A DNA stretch of 51,482 nucleotides from Dehalococcoidales bacterium. GTDB taxonomy: Bacteria > Chloroflexota > Dehalococcoidia > Dehalococcoidales > Fen-1064. The notes under the pieces are model-generated. The model made no database searches. It saw only the letters and a program-made list of their open reading frames with translations, and was not told where the DNA came from. This document shows positions 1 to 9,154 of this stretch, one piece after another. The DNA is taken from contig CP070842.1 in NCBI GenBank assembly GCA_020342155.1, positions 1,316,823 through 1,368,304 on the forward strand. Direction: 5' to 3'. Every line of letters begins with the position of its first letter. Position 1 is the first letter of the stretch. The position numbers and the translations under genes were made by a program.

Positions 1-86
1 CCGGCTTCCACCCAGCATCCAGCGGGACAGATACCACAGAGACCCTTCTTCCACTCTAGATTGTGCTCTTCAATTTGTGCCTGCAT
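1..86 (-). CDS. Molybdopterin oxidoreductase, N-terminal fragment (runs off left edge)
   Basis: Only the first 28 or so codons lie in the window. Reading leftwards from the ATG at 86, the peptide starts MQAQIEEHNLEWKKG and contains Cys-Gly-Ile-Cys-Pro-Ala-Gly-Cys, i.e. CxxCxxxC. This is the start of the 4Fe-4S motif at the N-terminus of molybdopterin/tungstopterin oxidoreductases (formate dehydrogenase, DMSO reductase family). The fourth Cys would lie beyond the edge. The frame has an upstream stop and no better start codon. FdhD at 41138-41929, a sulfurtransferase for such enzymes, and an aldehyde oxidoreductase at the right edge fit this reading. The substrate cannot be told from this fragment. 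Confidence 0.6.
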   Translation of the reverse strand, partial: MQAQIEEHNLEWKKGLCGICPAGCWVEA

Positions 87-1101
87 CGATGCTCGACCTG
101 CTATACTTTCACCTAAGACCCCAGCCAGGTTGTCTCCGACTTATATGACCTGCTCCCATTGATTGTACAACTCGTTGGGTGGGGATTGCTACTGTTAGGG
201 CAGTTTGGGGTTTGACTAGAAGGGGCTGCGTTAGCGTTAGTGGACAAAAAGAGAGGAAAAGAGCAAGGTGGTATACTCTGATTACTTTTAACGAGAGGCT
301 GGACAATAGCATTTGGAATTTGAAACTGGTGAGTATGTTCTTTCTCTCTGGCACTTAACACTTTAATAAATGTCTACCTGCGATTTACTGTTCGAGTGAA
401 TGTGTCGGACTGTAGTATACAGGGCTAGTCTATTATCCTCAACCTGATAGAACTTCTTCTTAAATGTCTCTTAAAACACATTATATATCAACACCATCTA
501 TATATAGCTTCATTTCGTAGACCTCAATTAGCATCGCACGTACGACGAATTTAATTATAGGTACGAATTGCGTCACCCTGGGGCCCATATCCAGTGCGAT
601 AATCATCCGGATAGTCGCTTTCAGGGTCGTTTCGTTGTATGTGATGGAGGCTGACGGTGTCTGTCTAGTGCCGTTATTGTGATATTCCACGTGTAGGTTG
701 GTCAGAAGAAACTACATAAGTTGCCGAGAACGGTATTCAGCATCTCTGGTTAATAGAGTGTTATAGCTCTCAACCGCTTTGACACCTAGAGGCAGACCAT
801 TTACAATATTAAAAATCATTAAACCTATTTATAATCTACTAGCCGGTATATTAATACATACGTTTAGGGAGACAAGGAAGACATAACTGTGAATAGACTT
901 TTTATTTAAAGTTATAGTCGTACCTCCTTTGAGGTTGAGCACTTATCAATCTCTCTTTCTTTCCAAATATTCTTTAGTTGTACATATAGCATTACGCACC
1001 TCTGGTTATATATCACCTGCCCGAATTCCCTTAAGTTTATTTATGGCAAGGAGTTGTTCTAAAAATAGGAGCTGTTAAATAGAAAAGAAGAAGGAGGACA
1101 A
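87..1101. other. Long AT-rich intergenic region
   Basis: About 1 kb separates the divergent molybdopterin oxidoreductase start and the peptide-importer operon. It is clearly more AT-rich than its surroundings. The open frames in it (up to about 80 codons on the minus strand) have no convincing ribosome binding site and resemble no family I know. I see no tRNA, repeat array or mobile-element end. It probably carries the two divergent promoters, but no single -35/-10 pair is convincing. Confidence 0.5.
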
Positions 1102-2664
1102 ATGAAGAGAAAATTTTTATGGCTGTTCCTTAGTTGTATCATGGCACTGACCCTTGTAGCGTGGTCCTGTGACGGTGCAGACGGAGAGCAGGAGGAAGAG
1201 GAAGAAGAGGAAGAACCTCAATACGGGGGTACCCTGCGTGTCGCTATGGGCTCGGACACCAACACACTAGACCCCGCCTATGTCACATCTAGTATGGACT
1301 ACGCATTTGGCCAGGCTACTCAGGAAAATCTGATCTGGCGTTCGCATGATGGCACGCTACAACCGAGGCTGGCAACATCCTGGGAACCAAATGAGGACGC
1401 TACAGTCTGGACATTTGAACTACGCGAGGGCGTGACGTTCCATCATGGCAAGGTATTCAATGCTGATGACGTCGTCTTCACTATCAACCGGCTACTTGAC
1501 CCGGTTGTGGGTTCCGTTGCCGCAGCATCACTTGCATCCATCACCGAAGTCACCAAGATTGATAACTACACGGTGCAATTCGAGACCGATAGCCCTAACT
1601 CTTTCTTACCAGAGGCCTTCTGTATCACTCAAGCACGGATAATGCCGTCGGACATTGATCCCGATAGGTTTGATAATGAGGAGTTTGGTACGGGACCATT
1701 TATCAATACGGAGTACCTGCCGGGTGAGCGCGCCGTCTTCGAGCGTAATCCCGACTATTGGATGAAAGATGCTGAAGGAAATGACTTGCCCTACCTTGAT
1801 GAGGTAATCTTCTACTACATGACTGAGCCGGAGACTAGGGCGGAAGCGATTAAGAACAAAAGCGTTGATGTATATCACGAGCTTGATGCCATTTCTGTCG
1901 ACTCTGTCGAAGCCACCGCTGGAGTGTCGGTGTCGGAGGTAGCAAGTGGTACTTACATCAATTTCGCCATGATTGTTACGGAACCACCCTTTGATGACAA
2001 ACTGGTACGGCAGGCGGTGCAGGCAGCGACCGACCGCGAATCGATACTGGAAGTAGCCCTGTTAGGGCGGGGAGTGGTCGCACACGATATACCCATTCCA
2101 CCCACTGACCCGCACAGTGCCCTCTTCGTGGAAAGTCCAGCCTATGACCCTGATCATGCGAGGGAGTTGCTGGAACTGGCTGGATATGATGATGGCATAG
2201 ATCTGACACTATACACCAGCACTATTGGGCCGGGAATGGTGGAAGCCGCCGTGGCATTAAAAGAATCGGCTGAACCTGCTGGCATACGGATTACTATTCA
2301 GCAGGAGCCTGAGGATGTCTACTGGGGTTCTGTATGGATGGTTGAACCCTTTACGGTGGTCAACTGGAATGGACGCCCACCGGACCAGGCCCTCAGCCTC
2401 CGCTACCTCTGCGGCACCGCGTGGAATGAGACATACATGTGTATCCCTGAAATGGACGATTTAATCATTAGAGCACGTGGTGAGACCACGCTTGCAGAAC
2501 GTCAGGTGACATATGCGGAAGTCCAGGAATATCTGATTGATGACGCATCCTGCATAATCGCCGTGTTCAGGCCAGTTTTTATGGGCCTGCTTGACAATGT
2601 CCGTGGGGTCAGCGCCCATCCTAACAACTGGCTATACCTGACGGAGGCGTGGTTAGCGGACTAG
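1102..2664 (+). CDS. Peptide ABC transporter, extracellular solute-binding protein (family 5)
   Basis: This is a 520-residue SBP_bac_5 protein that captures oligopeptides or similar ligands outside the membrane for the importer encoded just downstream. The N-terminus is a signal peptide (MKRKF, hydrophobic stretch, then AWSC), probably a lipoprotein with an imperfect lipobox. An acidic run of glutamates follows before the folded domain, which begins near YGGTLRVA. Family hallmarks are visible: TNTLDPAY, LATSWEPN, FHHGKVFNADDVVFTI near residue 120, and FGTGPF. A good ribosome site (AAGGAGG) ends five bases before the ATG. The ligand cannot be deduced; dipeptide, nickel and sugar binders share this fold. 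Confidence 0.9.
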   Translation: MKRKFLWLFLSCIMALTLVAWSCDGADGEQEEEEEEEEPQYGGTLRVAMGSDTNTLDPAYVTSSMDYAFGQATQENLIWRSHDGTLQPRLATSWEPNEDATVWTFELREGVTFHHGKVFNADDVVFTINRLLDPVVGSVAAASLASITEVTKIDNYTVQFETDSPNSFLPEAFCITQARIMPSDIDPDRFDNEEFGTGPFINTEYLPGERAVFERNPDYWMKDAEGNDLPYLDEVIFYYMTEPETRAEAIKNKSVDVYHELDAISVDSVEATAGVSVSEVASGTYINFAMIVTEPPFDDKLVRQAVQAATDRESILEVALLGRGVVAHDIPIPPTDPHSALFVESPAYDPDHARELLELAGYDDGIDLTLYTSTIGPGMVEAAVALKESAEPAGIRITIQQEPEDVYWGSVWMVEPFTVVNWNGRPPDQALSLRYLCGTAWNETYMCIPEMDDLIIRARGETTLAERQVTYAEVQEYLIDDASCIIAVFRPVFMGLLDNVRGVSAHPNNWLYLTEAWLAD

Positions 2665-2701
2665 GGACTCACTATACTACAAGAGGTCATGTTTAATGGG
2701 T

Positions 2702-2742
2702 GAGCGGCGACCGGGCTATTAATAGCTCCGGACTCGCCGCTC
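2702..2742 (+). other. Intercistronic stem-loop between binding protein and permease
   Basis: A perfect 9-base inverted repeat (GAGCGGCGA at 2702-2710, TCGCCGCTC at 2734-2742) encloses a second small palindrome, GCTATTAATAGC. No T-run follows, so it is unlikely to be a simple terminator. Hairpins here in importer operons usually stabilise the upstream binding-protein mRNA and lower permease expression. That role is inferred from position. Confidence 0.6.
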
Positions 2743-2794
2743 TATCCATAACGAGCCGTACAATGAAGCTTAGACCAAGGCTGGTTACGCTACC

Positions 2795-3739
2795 ATGGTG
2801 AGGTTTCTGGCGGTACGCTTAAGCCTCATCGTCCTTACTCTCCTGGTGGTCTCAGTAGTAATCTTTATGGTTACCGAGGTACTGCCAGGTGACGCCGCCC
2901 AGCAAGCACTAGGCCAATCTGTAACTCCAGAAAGTCTGGAGGCATTACGCGCCAAGTGGGGATTGGACCGCCCCTGTTACGTCCGTTATTTCGATTGGAT
3001 CGGGAGTGCACTGCAGGGTGATTTGGGCGATTCCTATAAGTATAACAAACCGGTCGTCGAGATTGTCGGGCCGAGACTGTATAACTCGATAATCCTGCTC
3101 GTGTTTGCATTTGTGATATCGGTACCGACAGCGGTGATTACCGGTGTGTGGGCAGGAGTGCGTCGCAGCTCGTTCGGAGACCAGTTTGCCAGTATTGTGA
3201 GTCTGGTTGGGATATCGCTGCCGGAGTTCGTCACCGGAATACTGTTCATCGTTATCTTCGCTTCCTGGCTTCACTGGCTGCCCTCATCCAGTATTTTACT
3301 CCCCGGGACCAGCCCGTTGACGAGACCTTCAATCTTGGTTTTACCTACACTCACTATGACCGGTGTCCTGTTTGCCTACATTATGCGAATGACCCGGGCA
3401 AACGTTATTGACGTGATGGAGACTAACTATGTACGCACGGCTATTCTTAAGGGTCTGCCAATGCGACGTATTATTTCCAGACATATCATCCCGAATGCTA
3501 TGCTACCGACAATCAGTGTCATCGCTGTTAATATTGGCTGGATGTTGGGTGGGTTAATCATCGTGGAGAATGTCTTTGCATATCCCGGTATTGGAAGTCT
3601 GCTTCTAGTTGCCATCCAGAGTCGTGATGTTCCCATATTACAGGCGCTGGCATTATTGATTGCCATGACGTATGCCGTCAGTAACCTGCTAGCAGACCTG
3701 AGCTACGGTCTCCTCAATCCACGGATTCGGATATCATGA
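2795..3739 (+). CDS. Peptide ABC transporter permease (DppB type)
   Basis: This 314-residue inner-membrane permease forms half of the translocation channel of the peptide importer. It starts with a transmembrane helix (VRFLAVRLSLIVLTLLVVSV) and the DppB-type ITEVLPGD-like segment, here VTEVLPGDAA. It carries the EAA loop that docks on the ATPase (around NVIDVMETNYVRTAILKGLP) and ends in a typical LADLSYGLLNPRIR motif. Length and topology match the family. The start has only a weak ribosome site, consistent with the hairpin upstream separating its translation from the binding-protein gene. Its stop overlaps the next permease start. Confidence 0.92.
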   Translation: MVRFLAVRLSLIVLTLLVVSVVIFMVTEVLPGDAAQQALGQSVTPESLEALRAKWGLDRPCYVRYFDWIGSALQGDLGDSYKYNKPVVEIVGPRLYNSIILLVFAFVISVPTAVITGVWAGVRRSSFGDQFASIVSLVGISLPEFVTGILFIVIFASWLHWLPSSSILLPGTSPLTRPSILVLPTLTMTGVLFAYIMRMTRANVIDVMETNYVRTAILKGLPMRRIISRHIIPNAMLPTISVIAVNIGWMLGGLIIVENVFAYPGIGSLLLVAIQSRDVPILQALALLIAMTYAVSNLLADLSYGLLNPRIRIS

Positions 3740-4683
3740 TGACGAGTAACACTATAAAAGGAAGAGATTGGACAGCGGTATTCCGTACTGGTGGTTCGGG
3801 AATAACCACCAGTGTACGAGCGCTTAAAAATCAATTCATGCTGGCGTTCCGCACCCCGGCAGGACGCATCGGTTTGCCAATCGTATTGATACATTTAACA
3901 CTTGCCCTTTTTGGTACCTGGCTGGCACCCTATGACGCGACCGATTTTGTGGGGCCTCAACTGGATGCACCGTCCTGGCAGTTCTTAATGGGCACTGACG
4001 TATTCGGACGAGATATCTTAAGCCGCGTGATGAGCGGGGCGGGTTCCATAATTGGGATATCGGCGGCGGGGGCATTGCTGGGTATAGCATTGGGTACCAT
4101 CGTCGGGATGGGCAGTGGCTACAAGGGTGGCAAGACAGACGAGGTTATCATGCGCATCATGGACGGGCTGATGTCGTTTCCGTCCTTACTGATGGCCCTT
4201 CTCGTACTTACAATCTTCGCTTCCAGTGAAATCGGACAGCGGCTTCCTCAAGAAGGTTGGGTTATACTGACAATCGGCATTGTCTTTATGCCCCCGATTT
4301 CCCGGGTAATGAGGAGTACCACATTGGCATTAAAGACTCAGGAGTTCGTCCAGAGTGCGCGTATGCGGGGAGAACCTGCCCCCTATATCATCTTCAGAGA
4401 AATACTGCCCAACACATGGTCTGTTTTGGCCGTAGAGTTGTCCGTAAGACTGAGCTATGCGATTCTACTAGCGTCCTCGCTTGGCTTTCTTGGTCTCGGA
4501 GTGCAGCCACCATCACCTGATTGGGGTTTGATGATAAGTGAAAGTCGGAGATACATCGTGGCGGCACCCTGGGTGGCATTGGCTCCGGCATTCGCTGTAG
4601 CTTCACTTATCATTGGTGTTAATCTTCTGACCGATGGTATCCGGCAAGCTAGCAGGCTTCCACAGAAAGGCACGTATCCATGA
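3736..4683 (+). CDS. Peptide ABC transporter permease (DppC type)
   Basis: This 315-residue second permease pairs with the DppB-like subunit. It has the DppC-type N-terminus: a cytoplasmic lead, a first helix near residue 50, then a periplasmic segment containing MGTDVFGRDILSRV, diagnostic of this subfamily. The EAA loop is around LALKTQEFVQSARMRG. Near the C-terminus it reads LGFLGLGVQPPSPDWGLM, also family-typical. The ATG overlaps the upstream stop, and its own stop overlaps the ATPase start, indicating translational coupling through the operon. Confidence 0.92.
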   Translation: MMTSNTIKGRDWTAVFRTGGSGITTSVRALKNQFMLAFRTPAGRIGLPIVLIHLTLALFGTWLAPYDATDFVGPQLDAPSWQFLMGTDVFGRDILSRVMSGAGSIIGISAAGALLGIALGTIVGMGSGYKGGKTDEVIMRIMDGLMSFPSLLMALLVLTIFASSEIGQRLPQEGWVILTIGIVFMPPISRVMRSTTLALKTQEFVQSARMRGEPAPYIIFREILPNTWSVLAVELSVRLSYAILLASSLGFLGLGVQPPSPDWGLMISESRRYIVAAPWVALAPAFAVASLIIGVNLLTDGIRQASRLPQKGTYP

Positions 4684-6740
4684 ATGAAAAACAACCGGAA
4701 GTAGCCCCACTGGTACAGGTGGACCATCTTACCGTCACCTTCTATACGCCGACGGGTGTGGTTCATGCGGTTCGTGATGCTTCCTTTGAAATTCTGCGTA
4801 GCCAAGTACTCGGTCTTGTCGGTGAATCAGGATGCGGAAAGTCAACGGCTGCTTTCGCAATCATGGGTTATCTTCAGGGGGTAAATCGTGTAGACGGTTA
4901 TATTAGCTTTGAGGGCAAAGACATAACCAAAATGTCTGCCTCCGAAATCCGCAGGCTTCGTGGCGACCGTATTGCCATGGTTTACCAGGACCCGGCTACG
5001 TCTCTAAATCCCTCAATGCGAGTTGGGCCTCAGGTCGAAGAGGTCATACGAACTAATCTTAGGTTAGGCTCTGAACAGGCTCATGAACGTGCTGTGGGAC
5101 TATTCGAAAGTGTTGGACTGGCTGATCCGGAAAACATCGGCAGGCGCTATCCGCACGAGTTGAGCGGAGGAATGCAGCAGCGAATCGTCATTGCTATGGC
5201 ATTGGCGTGCGATCCGGACTTGCTGATAATGGACGAACCTACAACAGGTCTCGACGTGACCACGGAAGCAACAATCTTGGACCTTGTGGTCGACCTCAAG
5301 AGACGCGTTAGGGCTGGTATCCTGTTCGTGAGTCACAATCTTGGTGTTATTGCACGTGTCGCTGATCGCGTTGCCGTGATGTATGCTGGTCAGGTGATTG
5401 AGCAAGCACCGGCACGCGAGTTGTTCAAGAATACTCACCACCCTTACACAGCCGGGCTGTTGTCATGTGTTCCACGGCCAATTTCTGAGGACGAAGTAAC
5501 TACCAAACTCACCAGTATTCCCGGCGTGGTCTATGAAGCGTCAAAGGACGACATTGATGCATGCCTGTTCGCCTCAAGATGCCCGATGGTACAGGACCAA
5601 TGTCAGGAAAAAGCACCTGAGATGTTTAACGCAGGGCATGGGCATGAATCGCGCTGTTTCTTCTGGCGTGATGTCCCAAAGGGACTCTGGGGAAAGGAGA
5701 TACCGCGTGAGGAGATTGGCCACGAAGGCACATCGGTGCTCTCGGCTAAAAATCTGCGAAAGTTTTATGGTCGGTGGCAACGGAAGTACTTATTCTTTGG
5801 CCCTCAGGTGAAACCACCCGTACGAGCGCTTGTGGATGCCGACTTTGATGTCAAGTCAGGCAGAACACTTGGTGTCGTTGGCGAGAGTGGCTCTGGCAAG
5901 ACAACAATGGCACGGACAGTAGCAGGCCTTACACCGCGAAACCGGGGTGAACTTCAGTTGCGGGGAGACGACCTTGCTCCCGAGGTGGAAGAGAGAAGCC
6001 GGCAGCAACGTGATGCACTGCGGATGGTATTTCAGAACCCAACGGCTTCACTAAACCCACAGCTTCCCATCAGCCACGCTATCCTTCGTTCTTTACGGAA
6101 GTTAGCGGGGCTCAGCCGAAGGGAAAGCCGTGAGCGTGCGGCAGAGTTGCTGCAGGCCGTCGGTCTGGATCCTGGATATCTGGAGCGTCTGCCTGGTGAA
6201 TTGAGTGGCGGTGAGCAACAACGAGTTGCGCTGGCAGGTGCATTCGCGGGCAATGCTGAGATAATATTAGCTGATGAAGCGGTTTCATCACTGGATGTTT
6301 CCGTCCAAGCTCAGGTGCTCGACTTGCTGGGGAAACACCAAAGAGAAGAAGGTACTTCGTACATCTTTATATCGCACGATTTGGGAGTGGTGCGCTATGT
6401 TTCCGACGACATCCTGGTGCTCTACGCTGGGCATGTAGCTGAATCAGGACCTGCGGATTGTGTGCTGAAGCCACCGATGCATCCATATACTGAAGCGCTG
6501 CTCTCGGCTGCACCTGTACCTGATCCGGACGCTAAACCGACCTCAATACGGCTACCCGGTGCTGTACCTACCCTCCTCGAACGTTTTCAGGGTTGTTTTT
6601 TCGCCGGGCGTTGTCCTCGTAAGATTGGTCCTATTTGTGACCAGTCTCCACCGCCTCCACGCATTGGGTCAGATGACTCTGACCATATCATCTATTGCCA
6701 CATTACTGCGGATGAATTAAAGACAATACAACAATCGTAG
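4680..6740 (+). CDS. Fused peptide ABC transporter ATPase (DppD-DppF in one chain)
   Basis: This 686-residue protein contains two complete ABC ATPase domains that are usually separate subunits. Domain one has Walker A GESGCGKST (residues 48-56), signature LSGGMQQR and Walker B LLIMDEPTTGLD. Domain two has Walker A GESGSGKTT (about 401-409), LSGGEQQR and a Walker B reading IILADEAVSSLD, with Ala in place of the usual Pro after the catalytic Glu. Each half ends with an oligopeptide-transporter C-terminal region rich in Cys (FASRCPM, FAGRCPR), which in relatives can hold an Fe-S cluster. Such fusions are known in this family. It is the last gene of the importer operon. Confidence 0.93.
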   Translation: MNEKQPEVAPLVQVDHLTVTFYTPTGVVHAVRDASFEILRSQVLGLVGESGCGKSTAAFAIMGYLQGVNRVDGYISFEGKDITKMSASEIRRLRGDRIAMVYQDPATSLNPSMRVGPQVEEVIRTNLRLGSEQAHERAVGLFESVGLADPENIGRRYPHELSGGMQQRIVIAMALACDPDLLIMDEPTTGLDVTTEATILDLVVDLKRRVRAGILFVSHNLGVIARVADRVAVMYAGQVIEQAPARELFKNTHHPYTAGLLSCVPRPISEDEVTTKLTSIPGVVYEASKDDIDACLFASRCPMVQDQCQEKAPEMFNAGHGHESRCFFWRDVPKGLWGKEIPREEIGHEGTSVLSAKNLRKFYGRWQRKYLFFGPQVKPPVRALVDADFDVKSGRTLGVVGESGSGKTTMARTVAGLTPRNRGELQLRGDDLAPEVEERSRQQRDALRMVFQNPTASLNPQLPISHAILRSLRKLAGLSRRESRERAAELLQAVGLDPGYLERLPGELSGGEQQRVALAGAFAGNAEIILADEAVSSLDVSVQAQVLDLLGKHQREEGTSYIFISHDLGVVRYVSDDILVLYAGHVAESGPADCVLKPPMHPYTEALLSAAPVPDPDAKPTSIRLPGAVPTLLERFQGCFFAGRCPRKIGPICDQSPPPPRIGSDDSDHIIYCHITADELKTIQQS

Positions 6741-6937
6741 ATGGCACAAGCAGTTTGGGGTATAGAGAGTACTTGCCTCCAGCTCCCAGTAATTGGCTCA
6801 CATCAGACGGTAGTACACTCAGATGGTGCTCTTCTTCAGGCAAACAACATTACAGTTATTTTGTTATAATGATTATTCTGGAACATCCACCAGTAAGGTG
6901 AGATGTGATGAAATACGGTCAATAGGGGAATAGACTC

Positions 6938-8200
6938 ATGCCCATGTCACATGCGTTTGAGCAACGGTTACATCCGATTCTGCTTGAAGTAGTAAGGGAA
7001 TTTGGTACCCCGTTTCATATCTATGATGAAGAAGGTATCATCAATTCCAGCGAGCTTTTGAAAGAGACTTTCAGAGACGTCTACGGTTTTAAGGAGTACT
7101 TTGCTGTTAAAGCCACCCCCAATCTTGAAATACTGAAGATCATGCAAAGGCTGGGTTTCGGATTCGACTGTAGTTCCGTTCCCGAACTCATAATGAGCCG
7201 TAGTATTGGTGCCATCGGCGAAGACATAATGTTCACTTCCAACAATACCACTCTCGAAGAGTTCAAGGTGGCAGCCACCGATGGCGGGTGCATATTGAAC
7301 CTGGATGACATTACCCTTATCGAGAAAGTGCCAGTGTTTCCTGAACTGATTTGCTTCAGGTATAATCCTGGTCCGAAGCGTACTGGAAATAGAATGATTG
7401 GCGACCCGGTTGAATCGAAATATGGCGTACGCCACGAGCAGATTGTTGAGGCCTACCGACAGGCAATGGAGAGAGGGGTAGAGAGTTTTGGTCTGCATAC
7501 CATGATATGTTCCAACCAACTGGACTATCGGTACATGGTCGAAACCGTGAAAATGCTCATTGAAGTGATTGAACTGATTTCCAGCCAGCTAGGTATTACC
7601 TTCCAGTTTATCAATGTTGGAGGTGGCATAGGTATTCCATATAAGCCAGATGACAGACCTTTTAACATGGCTGCCTTTGCTGAGGAATCCAAAGATCTGC
7701 TTGAGCAGTTCAAACAAAGGGTTGGGTATGTTCCCAGGTTTTACATGGAATCTGGTCGTGCCATAACCGGGCCTCACGGGGCGTTAATTGTCTCGGTAAC
7801 AAATAGGATGTCGAAGTACCGTGAGTATGTCGGTGTCGATGCCTGCATGTCGTCACTAATGCGGCCGGCACTATATGGAGCCTATCATCACATCACAGTG
7901 CTTGATAGTAAAAACAGGCCGGTAGAGACGGTCGATGTTTCCGGTTCCCTATGTGAGAACAATGATAAATTCGCTATCGGACGGCCTTTGCCCAAAGTCG
8001 GGGAGGACGATATATTACTTATTCATGATACAGGCGCCCATGGCTACGCAATGGGATTCAACTATAATGGCCGGCTGCGTCCCAAAGAACTTTTACTGTG
8101 CCGTGATAAAAAGGTGAAGCTGATAAGGCGAGAGGAGACAGTAGCCGACTATCTGAAGACTTTCGATTTTGAATCCCGGGTGATAAGACCCGGTGGATGA
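6938..8200 (+). CDS. lysA: Diaminopimelate decarboxylase-like PLP enzyme
   Basis: This 420-residue fold-type III PLP decarboxylase would convert meso-diaminopimelate to lysine. The cofactor lysine is in YFAVKATPN (K58). The glycine-rich phosphate-binding loop is GGGIGIP near residue 230, and the substrate/dimer motif with the catalytic Cys is SLCENND near residue 345. A TGAHGYAMGFNYNGRLRP-like C-terminal motif is also typical of LysA. The ATG follows an AGGGGAA ribosome site. A TATAAT hexamer lies at 6865-6870 upstream without a clear -35 box. A related decarboxylase acting on another amino acid is possible because no other lysine genes are nearby. Confidence 0.85.
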   Translation: MPMSHAFEQRLHPILLEVVREFGTPFHIYDEEGIINSSELLKETFRDVYGFKEYFAVKATPNLEILKIMQRLGFGFDCSSVPELIMSRSIGAIGEDIMFTSNNTTLEEFKVAATDGGCILNLDDITLIEKVPVFPELICFRYNPGPKRTGNRMIGDPVESKYGVRHEQIVEAYRQAMERGVESFGLHTMICSNQLDYRYMVETVKMLIEVIELISSQLGITFQFINVGGGIGIPYKPDDRPFNMAAFAEESKDLLEQFKQRVGYVPRFYMESGRAITGPHGALIVSVTNRMSKYREYVGVDACMSSLMRPALYGAYHHITVLDSKNRPVETVDVSGSLCENNDKFAIGRPLPKVGEDDILLIHDTGAHGYAMGFNYNGRLRPKELLLCRDKKVKLIRREETVADYLKTFDFESRVIRPGG

Positions 8201-8239
8201 ACCTGGTATTTGTATTGTTTGATGCGTATTTTAGGGTGG

Positions 8240-9031
8240 TTAAATACTACCCAGTATTATCGCCAGACAAATAATAGAGCCTGTGCCCATCATGAATATT
8301 AGAGTTAGAATATAAGCTAGCCTGGGACTGGGGCGGGTAACGAAGAGCCAGGCACATATCAGACCCACTCCGATAAAGACCAGGTCGAGGTACAGGTAGA
8401 TAGTACTGAATTCACCCGTGAAGTAAGCCGCCAGACTAAGGGCGTAGGCGATAATCAGGAAGCTGGCGGTGAATTGCGTCGTGCGCTTTACTCCATATCG
8501 TTTAGGTAGAGTCTGCACACGGGTGACGCGATCTTGTGAAAAATCGCGGATATCGGTCATTCCGCGACCACCTGACATGGCGAAGAAGAACATGCCAGCC
8601 AGGAGTGCCAGCCCTGAATTTAACTGGCCAGCCAGACTACCCATTAGAAAGTAGAGACCTTGTAACAGGCCGAGGGTCAAGGCACGGGCAATAGGCCCTT
8701 CGAACAGGTGGAAAGCCAGACCAGAGATGACAGCCAGAATAATACCCCATGGTATTAAAGCCCAGGGAGCTATTATAGCAATCACAGCAAGGCTAATAAC
8801 AATGAAGACAGACGAGAAGGCCAATCCTGCCGATGGCGGCAGTGAGCCGTCGGTTAGAGGATTGTGACGCGTCTCGGCGCGAGGCCCTTCAGTATCCAGG
8901 TCACGGTCAGCGTAGAAGTCAAGAGAGAAGCCACCTACGGCCAAGCACCAACCTGCCAGAGTCATCCACAGTGAATTTGATACACCCGCACCGGAAGCGA
9001 AAGACGCAGTACCGGCGATTGCGGCCACCAT
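8240..9031 (-). CDS. UbiA-family prenyltransferase
   Basis: This polytopic membrane protein transfers a prenyl chain to an aromatic or polar acceptor, as in quinone, heme or archaeal-type lipid synthesis. The first Asp-rich motif is in the segment DFYADRDLDTEGPR followed by HNPLTDG. The second is in MSGGRGMTDIRDFSQD. The visible ATG gives 263 residues and lacks the usual family N-terminal helix entry. The frame stays open upstream and encodes a plausible UbiA N-terminus (RFLRPVAFFWLLRLNRTI), but no ATG, GTG or TTG is available. A CTG at 9103 with GGAG upstream may be the true start. The acceptor substrate cannot be assigned. Confidence 0.8.
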   Translation of the reverse strand: MVAAIAGTASFASGAGVSNSLWMTLAGWCLAVGGFSLDFYADRDLDTEGPRAETRHNPLTDGSLPPSAGLAFSSVFIVISLAVIAIIAPWALIPWGIILAVISGLAFHLFEGPIARALTLGLLQGLYFLMGSLAGQLNSGLALLAGMFFFAMSGGRGMTDIRDFSQDRVTRVQTLPKRYGVKRTTQFTASFLIIAYALSLAAYFTGEFSTIYLYLDLVFIGVGLICAWLFVTRPSPRLAYILTLIFMMGTGSIICLAIILGSI

Positions 9032-9154
9032 TATTGTACGGTTCAGGCGCAGTAACCAGAAGAAGGCAACGGGTCTTAAAAATCGAGGATTGGTTTTAAT
9101 CAGGTTAATTCTCCGATGAATGCGTGTTCCAGAGCCGTATTGGGCTGATTATGG

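Noticed and set aside
109-690. Minus-strand open frames of 69-82 codons in the left intergenic region
   Set aside because: No ribosome sites, no domain resemblance and composition like non-coding DNA. The real coding signal on that strand is the short molybdopterin oxidoreductase start at 86.
8221-8247. GTATTT/AAATAC inverted repeat between convergent lysA-like and UbiA genes as a terminator
   Set aside because: Only six weak pairs and no T-run on either strand.
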